The notes under the pieces were generated by a model. That model saw nothing but the letters and a program-made list of their open reading frames with translations, ran no database searches and was not told the DNA's origin. DNA of 64,000 nt from Bacteroidota bacterium (GTDB taxonomy: Bacteria; Bacteroidota; Bacteroidia; Chitinophagales; Chitinophagaceae): the NCBI GenBank assembly GCA_016868895.1, contig VGFK01000003.1, positions 62,001 through 126,000 of the forward strand, in the 5' to 3' direction. Positions 27,360 through 35,222 of this stretch are shown piece by piece. Numbering within the stretch: position 1 is the first letter of the stretch; each line of letters begins with the position of its first letter. Both the position numbers and the translations under genes were made by a program.

Positions 27360-27530
27360 AATGTGCACCTGGCAGGTCTTCTGGCTCGACCCCATTCCTG
27401 GCCTTCCCGTGTGAACAGTGGCTTGTGGAAGGAATGGCTCCGCTTGCGCGGACTGGTCATTACAGCTACGGGGATAGCGCCGGGATGAACCGGACTTCCC
27501 TTTTAATGGCGACGCATGACGTACGCCAAC
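27360..27530 (-). ncRNA. Cobalamin riboswitch
   Basis: Read on the minus strand, the leader of btuB contains the conserved cobalamin-riboswitch blocks in order: AAAAGGGAA (27496-27504), CCCCGTAGCTGTAA (27460-27473), GCCACTG (27416-27422), GGGAAGGC, and the B12 box GAGCCAGAAGACCTGCC (27371-27387). About 110 bases separate it from the btuB ATG and should hold the expression platform; I could not identify that structure with confidence. Exact boundaries are approximate. Confidence 0.93.
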
Positions 27531-27541
27531 CGAATGCCCGA

Positions 27542-27549
27542 CAAAACTA
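27542..27549 (-). promoter_or_regulatory. Promoter -7 element of the btuB riboswitch transcript
   Basis: On the minus strand TAGTTTTG matches TAnnTTTG and sits just upstream of the riboswitch. It is back-to-back with the permease promoter on the other strand. Confidence 0.5.
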
Positions 27550-27564
27550 TGTGTATTCAGTGGA

Positions 27565-27594
27565 TTGGTATGAAAAATTATTTCCACATTTTTG
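27565..27594 (+). promoter_or_regulatory. Promoter of the amino-acid permease gene
   Basis: TTG at 27565-27567, a spacer of exactly 19 bases, and CATTTTTG at 27587-27594 (one mismatch to TAnnTTTG). The permease ATG follows 4 bases later at 27599. Confidence 0.5.
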
Positions 27595-27598
27595 CTGA

Positions 27599-28942
27599 AT
27601 GAATAAGCAACGTCAGCTGCTCAATCTGTTTGATATTACCATGATCGTGATTGGATTGGTGATTGGCATGGGGATATTTCGGACGGCATCGGATTCCGCA
27701 CGTGCAGCCATTACTCCGAATGTTTTTTTTATCAGCTGGATTGTTGGGGGACTCATCGCGCTCTGTGGTGCATTGACCTATGCTGAAATTGGATCCCGCT
27801 ATCCCATTACGGGGGGCTACTACAAGATCTTTGCTACGTGCTATCATCCTTCAATTGCATTTGGTGTCAATTGCATCATCCTGATTTCAAATGCAGCGTC
27901 TTTGTCAGGTGTTGCCCTAATTGGAAGCGAATACATTGCGCAAATCATTTTTGATGGGCCTACCAGCGACTTCACCAAAGCGCTCATTGCCATGACTGCC
28001 ATCGGATTGTTCTATGGCATCAACCTGATGGGACTGCGCATGAGTTCTACCACACAAAACATTTTAATGGTAGTCAAGATTGGCATGATTTTGTTGATTG
28101 TGGCTGCAGTATTTTTTCCCGCCTCCACACCTCAGGTATCGCAGGTTGCAGCTACAAGCGACTGGTCCACCATGGATTATATCAAATCCTTTGGATTGGC
28201 GCTGATTGCTGTTTCATTCACCTATGGCGGATACCAGCAAACCATCAATTTCGGGGATGAGGTCAAGCATCCGCAAAAAAATCTTCCACGCGGTATCGTC
28301 ATCGGAATCCTGGTCATCATTTTACTTTATCTCTCGGTCAGCTACGCGTATTACCACATCATTGGATTTGAGGAACTCAAGCAGGCCAAAGGAATCGCTG
28401 CAATTGTTGCTGAACGCATGTTCGGAAGTACGGGTCGGTATGCATTTTCCATTTTATTGTTCATTGCGGTTTTGGCCTATGTAAACGTGCTGTTGTTGAG
28501 CAATCCCCGTGTGATGTTTGCCATGAGCGAAGATGGCATCCTGCCCAAGGCCTTCAGTAAGAAAGACGACAAGGGAGTGCTGACGGTTAGCCTTACTGTT
28601 TATGCCATCATCAGTGTGGTTGTATTGTTTTTTGCAGATACGTTTGATAAGATCCTCAGTTTTACCATTTTTTTGGATTCCATTGGAATGGCTTTTTCTG
28701 CTGCTACCATCTTCATCATCCGAAAGCGCACGGCGCACTTGGATAAAAAAAGTATTTACAGCATGCGGCTCTTTCCTTTGATGCCGGTTGTCTTTATCAC
28801 TGCCTATGTTTTTGTAGCTACCAGTATTGCCATTGATCAGCCCACAACTGCGCTGACTGCTACCGGGGTGTTGGCCGTGTTCCTGGCGATTTATTTTTTT
28901 ACTCAAAAAAAGAAAACACATCATGCAGGAACAGCATCCTGA
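27599..28942 (+). CDS. APC-superfamily amino-acid permease
   Basis: Inner-membrane amino-acid transporter of 447 residues with about 12 predicted helices. The TM1 signature (IGLVIGMGIFRTASDSA) with the unwound glycine-rich substrate site, the LCGALTYAEIGSRYP segment in TM2-TM3 and GGYYKIF are typical of the APC/LAT group. The last 20 bases overlap the start of a PLP-dependent Cys/Met-metabolism enzyme gene, so the pair is translationally linked, which suggests a sulfur amino acid or related substrate. That substrate is inference. Confidence 0.85.
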   Translation: MNKQRQLLNLFDITMIVIGLVIGMGIFRTASDSARAAITPNVFFISWIVGGLIALCGALTYAEIGSRYPITGGYYKIFATCYHPSIAFGVNCIILISNAASLSGVALIGSEYIAQIIFDGPTSDFTKALIAMTAIGLFYGINLMGLRMSSTTQNILMVVKIGMILLIVAAVFFPASTPQVSQVAATSDWSTMDYIKSFGLALIAVSFTYGGYQQTINFGDEVKHPQKNLPRGIVIGILVIILLYLSVSYAYYHIIGFEELKQAKGIAAIVAERMFGSTGRYAFSILLFIAVLAYVNVLLLSNPRVMFAMSEDGILPKAFSKKDDKGVLTVSLTVYAIISVVVLFFADTFDKILSFTIFLDSIGMAFSAATIFIIRKRTAHLDKKSIYSMRLFPLMPVVFITAYVFVATSIAIDQPTTALTATGVLAVFLAIYFFTQKKKTHHAGTAS

Positions 28943-30107
28943 TGTATCCTACATCATTAACCACCTGGGCGAAGATCATGCCGCATACTTCAATGCCATT
29001 GCTCCACCCATCATCCAAACCAGCAACTTCAATTTCGATACCGTTGCAGAAATGCGCAAGGCACTTGAAGATGAAATGGGAGGGTATTTGTATAGCCGGG
29101 GACTCAATCCCACTGTCGATATCCTCCGAAAAAAATTAGCCGCATTAGACGGTGCAGAAGATGCCCTGGTGTTCAACAACGGTGCAGCGGCTGTTTTCTC
29201 CGGAGTGATGGCCAACGTTCAGTCTGGGGATCATATTCTGTCGGTCCATCACCCGTATACATGGACGGCGCATTTGTTTGACAAGATCTTGTCGCGTTTT
29301 GGAATTTCAGTTACCTATGCCAACGGTGCCGATACAGCTGGTTTTTTATCGCACATTAAACTGAACACGCGACTCATATATTTGGAGTCGCCCAACTCCT
29401 GGTGGCTCGATCTTCAGGATCTTGAAGCCATTGCAAAAGTTGCCAGGGAAAAAGGGATCGTAACGATGATCGATAATACGTTCTGCACTCCGCTGTATCA
29501 GCGACCCGGTGACTTTGGAATCGATATTGCGATGCAGACTGCTACCAAATACATCAGTGGACACAGCGATACACTCGGAGGAGTGCTCACGGGCTCTCAT
29601 GCCATGATGCGGAAAATTTTTCTCAGTGAATACCTCTGTGCCGGTAATGGCATTCAACCGTTCAATGCCTGGTTGTTACTGAGGGGACTCCGAACGCTTC
29701 CATCGCGATTGGATCGCATCACCAGTACAACGCAATCCGTTCTGAACTACCTGAAAACAGTCGACCGCGTTGAATCCCTGATTTTTCCGTTTGATCCCGA
29801 CTTTCCTCAATATGCTTTGGCTAAAAAACAGATGAAGGGAGCATGCGGTTTGATATCTTTTTACATGCGGACGGACAACGTCGCCACCATCGAACAATTT
29901 TGCAACAGCCTCAAGGCATTTCGAATGGCCGTCAGCTGGGGAGGCCACGAATCTTTGGTCATTCCCAAATGCGTGGGAATGCCGGCAGGCGACTTCCAAC
30001 CGGATGAACCCAATCATCGCCTGATTCGACTCTACATCGGCCTTGAAGACGCTGAATTCCTTATCAGCGATCTGGCCAATGCTTTCAAAGGGATATCACC
30101 GTTGTAA
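28923..30107 (+). CDS. PLP-dependent Cys/Met-metabolism enzyme
   Basis: Enzyme of 394 residues in the cystathionine gamma-synthase/gamma-lyase and methionine gamma-lyase fold family. Visible features are YSRGLNPTVD near 58 (substrate and phosphate contact of the neighbouring subunit), the MIDNTFCTPLYQRP segment with the PLP-nitrogen aspartate, and the PLP lysine in TATKYISGHSD. The late WGGHESLVIPK segment is also typical. It may act in synthesis or breakdown of cysteine, methionine or homocysteine; the exact reaction cannot be told. It overlaps the permease gene by 20 bases. Confidence 0.88.
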   Translation: MQEQHPDVSYIINHLGEDHAAYFNAIAPPIIQTSNFNFDTVAEMRKALEDEMGGYLYSRGLNPTVDILRKKLAALDGAEDALVFNNGAAAVFSGVMANVQSGDHILSVHHPYTWTAHLFDKILSRFGISVTYANGADTAGFLSHIKLNTRLIYLESPNSWWLDLQDLEAIAKVAREKGIVTMIDNTFCTPLYQRPGDFGIDIAMQTATKYISGHSDTLGGVLTGSHAMMRKIFLSEYLCAGNGIQPFNAWLLLRGLRTLPSRLDRITSTTQSVLNYLKTVDRVESLIFPFDPDFPQYALAKKQMKGACGLISFYMRTDNVATIEQFCNSLKAFRMAVSWGGHESLVIPKCVGMPAGDFQPDEPNHRLIRLYIGLEDAEFLISDLANAFKGISPL

Positions 30108-30132
30108 ACGGTCGATTCAAAGGACGAGTGAT

Positions 30133-30163
30133 TTTGTCAATCCCCCATTAAATTGAATCTTTG
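30133..30163 (+). promoter_or_regulatory. Promoter of the TolC/membrane-fusion operon
   Basis: TTTG at 30133-30136, a 19-base spacer and AATCTTTG at 30156-30163 fit the Bacteroidota promoter layout with one mismatch in the -7 box. The ATG follows at 30184. Confidence 0.55.
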
Positions 30164-30183
30164 CAGAACGCAATCATAACACT

Positions 30184-31638
30184 ATGGGATCGAAGGCATT
30201 GCTCGTTCTTTTTTTGGCATTTTGTGGGGTTTCTGTATCGGGTCAGGGTGATGTTTGGGATCTCCGCCGGTGTGTGGAATACGGGATGAACAACAACATC
30301 AACGTTCGCCAGGCCCTTTTGCAGGCCGAACAAGCGGCACTGAACTACCGCCAGTCCAACTTACAGCGTATTCCGAGTCTGCAGTATGGACTTACCCATG
30401 GTTTCTCTTTTGGACGAACCCTAGATCGGACCACCAACGTGTTCACCAGTCGATCTGCCATGTTCCAGCAGATGTCCATCTCATCGAATGTATTGCTGTT
30501 CAACTTCAACAGCCTCAAAAACACGGAAGCCGCCAATAAATTCTCACTGGAAGCAGAAAAAACTGCAGTTGATAAAATCAAGAACGACATCGGGCTCAAT
30601 ATTGCGCAGCTTTATTTGCGTGCATTGCTGAGCTACGAACAGGTTGAGATTTCTCGCATAGTTCTTCAGCAATCCAAAGCTCAATTGCTCAATACACGCA
30701 AGCTGGTCGATGCGGGGAGTCTTCCGGAGCTCAATGCTGCGGAGCTGGAAGCAACGGTGGCGCGCGACAGTGCAACGGTTGTTCAAGCCATTTCGCAGGC
30801 GGAGCTCGATAAGCTTTCTCTTAAAGCATTGTTGACATTACCCGCCGATCAGGATTTTGAATTGGAAATGCCGCAGGCAGATAAAATTCCGGTTGAGGAT
30901 TTATTGTCCATGCATCCCGACGATGTATTTCAGATGGCGATGAAAACACAGCCACAGATCCGTCTCAATGAACTGAGAAAGTCGGCTGCAGAAAAAAGCT
31001 ACCTCGCTGCCAAAGGGCAAATTTTGCCTTCGGTTACGGGATTTGGTCAATTGGCCACCAACTTCAACCAGTTCTTGAAAAAGAGCACAGGATTTTCCAT
31101 CACAGGTGAAGAAATGACGGGTGCCTACGTGAAGCAGGGCACCACACAGTTACCGGTTTATGCCCCTGCCATTGCTGCAAACTTTGAGAGCAGAAGATTG
31201 GGAGATCTGTTTTCGGGGTACAACCGACAGCTCCGCGATCAATTTGGTCAGGGTATTGGATTATCCATCAATGTTCCAATTTTCAACGGTACCCAGGCCC
31301 GGACCAACATGCAACGTGCTCAAATTGATATCAAGCGAAATGACCTCATCATTGAGCGGGATAAGTTACAGCTCAAGCAAGATGTGTACACGGCCTATTA
31401 CAGTGCCTCCGGAGCACTTCAAACACTGGTTGCCCGAGAAAAGGCAATGTCCACTGCACAACGCTCATTTGACCTGGCCAACAAACGCTATGAGTTGGGT
31501 GTTATGCAAACCATTGAATGGTTAACCAATCAAAATAATCTGACACGCGCCAAAATCGATAAGGCTCTTGCACAATACGAATACATCTTTCGGATGAAAG
31601 TACTGGAGTTTTATAAGGGACAAGGTCTGCGTTTATAA
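30184..31638 (+). CDS. TolC-family outer-membrane efflux protein
   Basis: Outer-membrane channel of 484 residues with a signal peptide ending near SVSGQ. It has the two TolC repeats, each with long alpha-helical segments (about 30-250 and 290-480) rich in alanine, leucine and glutamine, starting with WDLRRCVEYGMNNNINVRQA, the typical first helix. It forms the exit duct of a tripartite efflux or secretion system with the membrane-fusion protein that follows 21 bases later. No inner-membrane pump gene follows. Confidence 0.9.
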   Translation: MGSKALLVLFLAFCGVSVSGQGDVWDLRRCVEYGMNNNINVRQALLQAEQAALNYRQSNLQRIPSLQYGLTHGFSFGRTLDRTTNVFTSRSAMFQQMSISSNVLLFNFNSLKNTEAANKFSLEAEKTAVDKIKNDIGLNIAQLYLRALLSYEQVEISRIVLQQSKAQLLNTRKLVDAGSLPELNAAELEATVARDSATVVQAISQAELDKLSLKALLTLPADQDFELEMPQADKIPVEDLLSMHPDDVFQMAMKTQPQIRLNELRKSAAEKSYLAAKGQILPSVTGFGQLATNFNQFLKKSTGFSITGEEMTGAYVKQGTTQLPVYAPAIAANFESRRLGDLFSGYNRQLRDQFGQGIGLSINVPIFNGTQARTNMQRAQIDIKRNDLIIERDKLQLKQDVYTAYYSASGALQTLVAREKAMSTAQRSFDLANKRYELGVMQTIEWLTNQNNLTRAKIDKALAQYEYIFRMKVLEFYKGQGLRL

Positions 31639-31659
31639 TCAATCGAAAAGCGAATCGCA

Positions 31660-33048
31660 ATGAACAAAAAATGGATCTGGATCATCGTTGGTGTTGTAGT
31701 CGTTACAGGAACATTGTTGGGCTTGAAGAAAGCCGGAATCATCGGCTCTGACGATGCGACCAAGGTGGCTACCGAAAAAGTAAAACGGAGCAATATCACC
31801 GAGATTGTTACCGCCAGTGGTAAAGTATATCCCGAAGTGGAAGTGAAAATAAGTCCCGATATCTCTGGTGAAATTGTGCAACTGGAGGTGATGGAAGGGG
31901 ATAGTGTTACCAAGGGACAACTGCTTGCGATGATCTATGCCGATATTTATGCTACGCAGCGCGATCAGGCTGCTGCGTTGGTTACGCAACAACAGGCACA
32001 GGTTGAAAATGCTCAGGCGAGTTTGGCTTCGTTTAAAGCGAGATTGGATCAGTCGGAGCGCCAGTACAACCGCCAAAAACAATTATTTCAGGAGAAGGTC
32101 ATTTCTAAATTGGAATACGAACAAGCAGAAAATGCATTCCTTACATCACGGGCCGATTACAATGCGGCACAGCAATCCATCAAAAGCGGAAGGGCTGCAG
32201 TAGCTAGTGCTCAGGCCAATCTTCAGCGTGCCAATAAAGATCTGGGTCGCACCAGCGTCTACGCTCCCATGAGTGGTATTGTATCGTTGTTGAATGTAAA
32301 AAAAGGAGAACGCGTAGTGGGCAACTCCATGATGGCCGGTACAGAAATGTTGCGCATTGCTGACATGCGGGTGATTGAAGTGCGCGTGGACGTGGGCGAG
32401 AACGATGTTCCAAAAGTTTCATTGGGCGATACTGCATTGGTGGAAGTGGATGCGTATACCAAGCGCAAGTTCAAAGGGGTGGTGACGCAGATCTCCAGTA
32501 CCAGTCGCGGTACAGGCGGAGTCGTTTCCACTTCTTCAAATGATGTAACCAACTATGAGGTACGCATTCGGTTGATTCCTGAATCTTATCAGGATTTGAT
32601 CGGAAATGGCAAAGGCAGTTTTCCTTTCCGTCCCGGAATGAGTGCCAACGCCGATATTCAGACCAATACACATGCCAACGTGTTATCGGTTCCCATCAAT
32701 GCGGTGACTACGCGTGAAAAATCGGATACACTGGCCGTCGACAGCAAAGACTTGAAAAAGTCGAAAAAAGAGGAGAAAAAAGAAGGTGAAGAAGAGCCAC
32801 AAGAAGCTGCAATAAAAGATCTGGATGAATTGGATGAGGTGGTATTTGTCTTGGAGAAAGATGGAAAAGTAAAACGGGTGAAAGTAAAAACGGATATACA
32901 AGACATCAATAACATAGAAGTCATTGAAGGGTTGAAGGAAGGAGATGAAGTGATTGTGGGACCTTATACGGTGATCAGTAAAACATTGCGTACCGGCATG
33001 AAGGTGAAAGTCGTCAAGAAAGAAGAGCTCTTCGAAGAGAAGAAGTGA
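31660..33048 (+). CDS. Efflux periplasmic adaptor (HlyD/MacA/RND membrane-fusion family)
   Basis: Membrane-fusion protein of 462 residues: an N-terminal membrane anchor (WIWIIVGVVVVTGTLLGL), a lipoyl-like half (SPDISGEIVQLEVMEGDSV near 65), a long alpha hairpin (about 100-185), the second lipoyl half (TSVYAPMSGIVSLLNVKKGERV), beta-barrel, and a membrane-proximal domain. A highly charged lysine/glutamate stretch (about 365-385, SKKEEKKEGEEEPQ) is inserted in the C-terminal domain. It links the TolC duct to an inner-membrane pump, but the next gene is gpsA, so the pump must be encoded elsewhere. Confidence 0.88.
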   Translation: MNKKWIWIIVGVVVVTGTLLGLKKAGIIGSDDATKVATEKVKRSNITEIVTASGKVYPEVEVKISPDISGEIVQLEVMEGDSVTKGQLLAMIYADIYATQRDQAAALVTQQQAQVENAQASLASFKARLDQSERQYNRQKQLFQEKVISKLEYEQAENAFLTSRADYNAAQQSIKSGRAAVASAQANLQRANKDLGRTSVYAPMSGIVSLLNVKKGERVVGNSMMAGTEMLRIADMRVIEVRVDVGENDVPKVSLGDTALVEVDAYTKRKFKGVVTQISSTSRGTGGVVSTSSNDVTNYEVRIRLIPESYQDLIGNGKGSFPFRPGMSANADIQTNTHANVLSVPINAVTTREKSDTLAVDSKDLKKSKKEEKKEGEEEPQEAAIKDLDELDEVVFVLEKDGKVKRVKVKTDIQDINNIEVIEGLKEGDEVIVGPYTVISKTLRTGMKVKVVKKEELFEEKK

Positions 33049-33055
33049 TAAGGGC

Positions 33056-33063
33056 TATATTTG
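33056..33063 (+). promoter_or_regulatory. Promoter -7 element of gpsA
   Basis: TATATTTG is an exact -7 match ending 4 bases before the gpsA ATG at 33068, which implies a nearly leaderless transcript separate from the TolC operon. Confidence 0.45.
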
Positions 33064-33067
33064 CCGG

Positions 33068-34060
33068 ATGAAAATTGGAGTCATCGGCAGTGGAAGTTGG
33101 GGAACGGCGTTGGTCAAATTGCTGACCGATAATCAGCATACGATTGTATGGTGCGTTCGCAATGAAAAAATGGCTGAATGCATCCGCACTCGCCACCACA
33201 ATCCTAAATACCTCAGTTCTGTATATTTTACGGGCTCCCATCTGTCGGTTGTCACCGATCCTGCGTCTTTATACGACACGTGTGAGATTGTTGTATATGC
33301 CGTTCCCTCGGCCTATCTGAAATCATACATTGAACCGTTTAGCAATCTCATTCGTCCTTCTACGACCATACTTTCTGCCGTCAAGGGAATGTTGCACGAG
33401 GAGAAAGTCCTGCTCAATACCTATTTGAAACAAACTGCAGGTGTAGAAGAGGATCGATACATTTCCATCATGGGTCCCTGCCATGCAGAAGAGGTGGCGG
33501 CAGAGCGACTTTCCTATTTAACCTTTGCAGGGAAAAATACTGTGCTCACCCATGAAATGGCTGACCTGTTTCGCACTGCGTATTTGAAAACAATTGTGAG
33601 CACCGATGTAGAAGGTGTTCAGTTGGCTGCAGTACTGAAGAATGTATATGCCTTAGGCGCAGGAATAGCCCACGGATTGGGCTATGGTGACAACTTTCAA
33701 AGTGTGTTGGTTGCAAATGCTGCCGGAGAAATGAACCGATTTCTGTCTGAGTGGAATCGCTCCAACACCTCCTATGCCTATACCGATTCAGTTTATTTGG
33801 GAGATTTACTGGTCACCTGTTACTCATTATACAGCCGCAACCGTTCATTCGGAACCATGATTGGCAAGGGATACAGTGTTGCCTCTTCCTTGCTCACGAT
33901 GCAAATGGTGGCCGAAGGATATCCTGCAGCCAAGTGCATTCATGGCATGGCACTGGAATGGCAGATCGATTTGCCCATCGCACGAACCATTTATGCGATT
34001 CTTTGGGAGCAGGTGGATGCTGCGGTTGCATTTGAGCACCTGGAAACTATACTTTGCTAG
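33068..34060 (+). CDS. gpsA: Glycerol-3-phosphate dehydrogenase (NAD(P)+)
   Basis: Cytoplasmic enzyme of 330 residues that reduces dihydroxyacetone phosphate to sn-glycerol 3-phosphate for phospholipid synthesis. It starts with the nucleotide-binding GVIGSGSWGTAL, has AVKGM near residue 103 and IMGPCHAEEVA (the GPS/FA-type motif) near 140, the catalytic lysine in AAVLKNVYALGAGI, and the C-terminal substrate domain with RNRSFGTMIG. Length is normal. It ends 4 bases before the convergent hemW stop. Confidence 0.93.
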   Translation: MKIGVIGSGSWGTALVKLLTDNQHTIVWCVRNEKMAECIRTRHHNPKYLSSVYFTGSHLSVVTDPASLYDTCEIVVYAVPSAYLKSYIEPFSNLIRPSTTILSAVKGMLHEEKVLLNTYLKQTAGVEEDRYISIMGPCHAEEVAAERLSYLTFAGKNTVLTHEMADLFRTAYLKTIVSTDVEGVQLAAVLKNVYALGAGIAHGLGYGDNFQSVLVANAAGEMNRFLSEWNRSNTSYAYTDSVYLGDLLVTCYSLYSRNRSFGTMIGKGYSVASSLLTMQMVAEGYPAAKCIHGMALEWQIDLPIARTIYAILWEQVDAAVAFEHLETILC

Positions 34061-34064
34061 CGCA

Positions 34065-35189
34065 TCACAGTGTAAATAGCGTTGCCGCGATACCATCGGC
34101 AAAAAATTTTCCGGAAGTCGATAGCTGCCATCCGGATGCGGATGCAATGACTTGTCCCTGTTCCACAAACGGTTGAATTTCCTTTTCAATGCGGCGAAGC
34201 GACTGCTCTCCCCATTTTTCTTCAAGTACATTGCGTTGAATGCCGATGAATCGGCGCAAAGCAGTCATCACGTATTCGTTGAGCATGTCATTCTCACTCA
34301 ATTGTTCCCACTCACACGGGAGTTCGCCCTCTTGAATGGATTGTATGTACCCCCGATTGCTGGAGATGTTCCAGCTTCTTCTGTTTCCTTCATACGAATG
34401 TGCAGCAGGTCCACATCCCAGATAGGGAACGCCTTCCCAGTACGAACTGTTGTGCCGACTTTCTTTGCCTGGCTTTGCCAGGTTTGAAATTTCATAATGA
34501 TGGTAACCGTGCTCAGCTGCCAGGTGCATCAAGGCTTCAAAGCAGATCGCCTGTAGTTCAGTTTGCACAGGGGGAATTTTCCCTAGTCCAATCATTTTAT
34601 GGAGTGCAGTCTTTTCTTCTACCGTCAACGCGTAGCAGGAGAGGTGCGGTACTTCCAATTCAATGGCAGTATTTAGATCAGCGACCCATTCCTCCACAGT
34701 TTGCGAGGGGCTTCCGTAGATCAGGTCAATGCTGAAATTTTCAAAGCCTGCCTCCCGTATGGTGGAGATGCAGCGCAGCGATTGCTCGGCAGTATGCGCC
34801 CTGTTCATCCACTCGAGGTGCTTGGATAAAAAGGACTGCACTCCAATGCTGAATCGATTGATGCCCATGGATTTCCATTGACGCGAACTATCTGCGTTGA
34901 TGTCATCAGGATTGGCTTCCAATGTCAGTTCAGCCTCCTGATGTACGCTGAAGTTGCGGTGGAGGGTGTTCAGGATCTGTTCAATGGAAGAAGGGTTCAA
35001 CAATGAAGGTGTTCCTCCTCCAAAATAAATGGTTTCGATTGACGTTTCCAGTTCCGAGGACCGCATGTGGAGTTCAGTGCAAATGGCATCGACCATTTCA
35101 TCCAGTTCATCCAATCGCGTACTGAAATGAAAATTGCAATAGTGACAGGCTTTTCTGCAAAAGGGGATATGGATATAGATTCCTGCCAT
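34065..35189 (-). CDS. hemW: Radical SAM heme chaperone HemW
   Basis: Cytoplasmic radical SAM protein of 374 residues from ATG 35189 (MAGIYIHIPFC); the frame runs 48 codons further upstream but without family similarity. The [4Fe-4S] cysteines are C11, C15 and C18 (CRKACHYC). Further HemW/HemN signatures are TIYFGGGTPSLL and FSIGVQSFLSKHLEWMNRAH, and the C-terminal winged region. HemW delivers heme to respiratory enzymes; older annotations call it oxygen-independent coproporphyrinogen oxidase, but it lacks the additional residues of true HemN. hemD lies about 3 kb away on the other strand. Confidence 0.9.
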   Translation of the reverse strand: MAGIYIHIPFCRKACHYCNFHFSTRLDELDEMVDAICTELHMRSSELETSIETIYFGGGTPSLLNPSSIEQILNTLHRNFSVHQEAELTLEANPDDINADSSRQWKSMGINRFSIGVQSFLSKHLEWMNRAHTAEQSLRCISTIREAGFENFSIDLIYGSPSQTVEEWVADLNTAIELEVPHLSCYALTVEEKTALHKMIGLGKIPPVQTELQAICFEALMHLAAEHGYHHYEISNLAKPGKESRHNSSYWEGVPYLGCGPAAHSYEGNRRSWNISSNRGYIQSIQEGELPCEWEQLSENDMLNEYVMTALRRFIGIQRNVLEEKWGEQSLRRIEKEIQPFVEQGQVIASASGWQLSTSGKFFADGIAATLFTL

Positions 35190-35222
35190 CAACAATGCGT
35201 GTTCCGGTGTAGATTTGTACAG

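Noticed and set aside
25301..27460. A longer TonB receptor starting at 27460
   Set aside because: The added 67 codons lie in the cobalamin riboswitch and leader; the signal peptide starts at ATG 27259.
34065..35189. Oxygen-independent coproporphyrinogen III oxidase (HemN)
   Set aside because: Length of 374 residues and the short N-terminus before CRKACHYC fit HemW, not HemN of about 450 residues.
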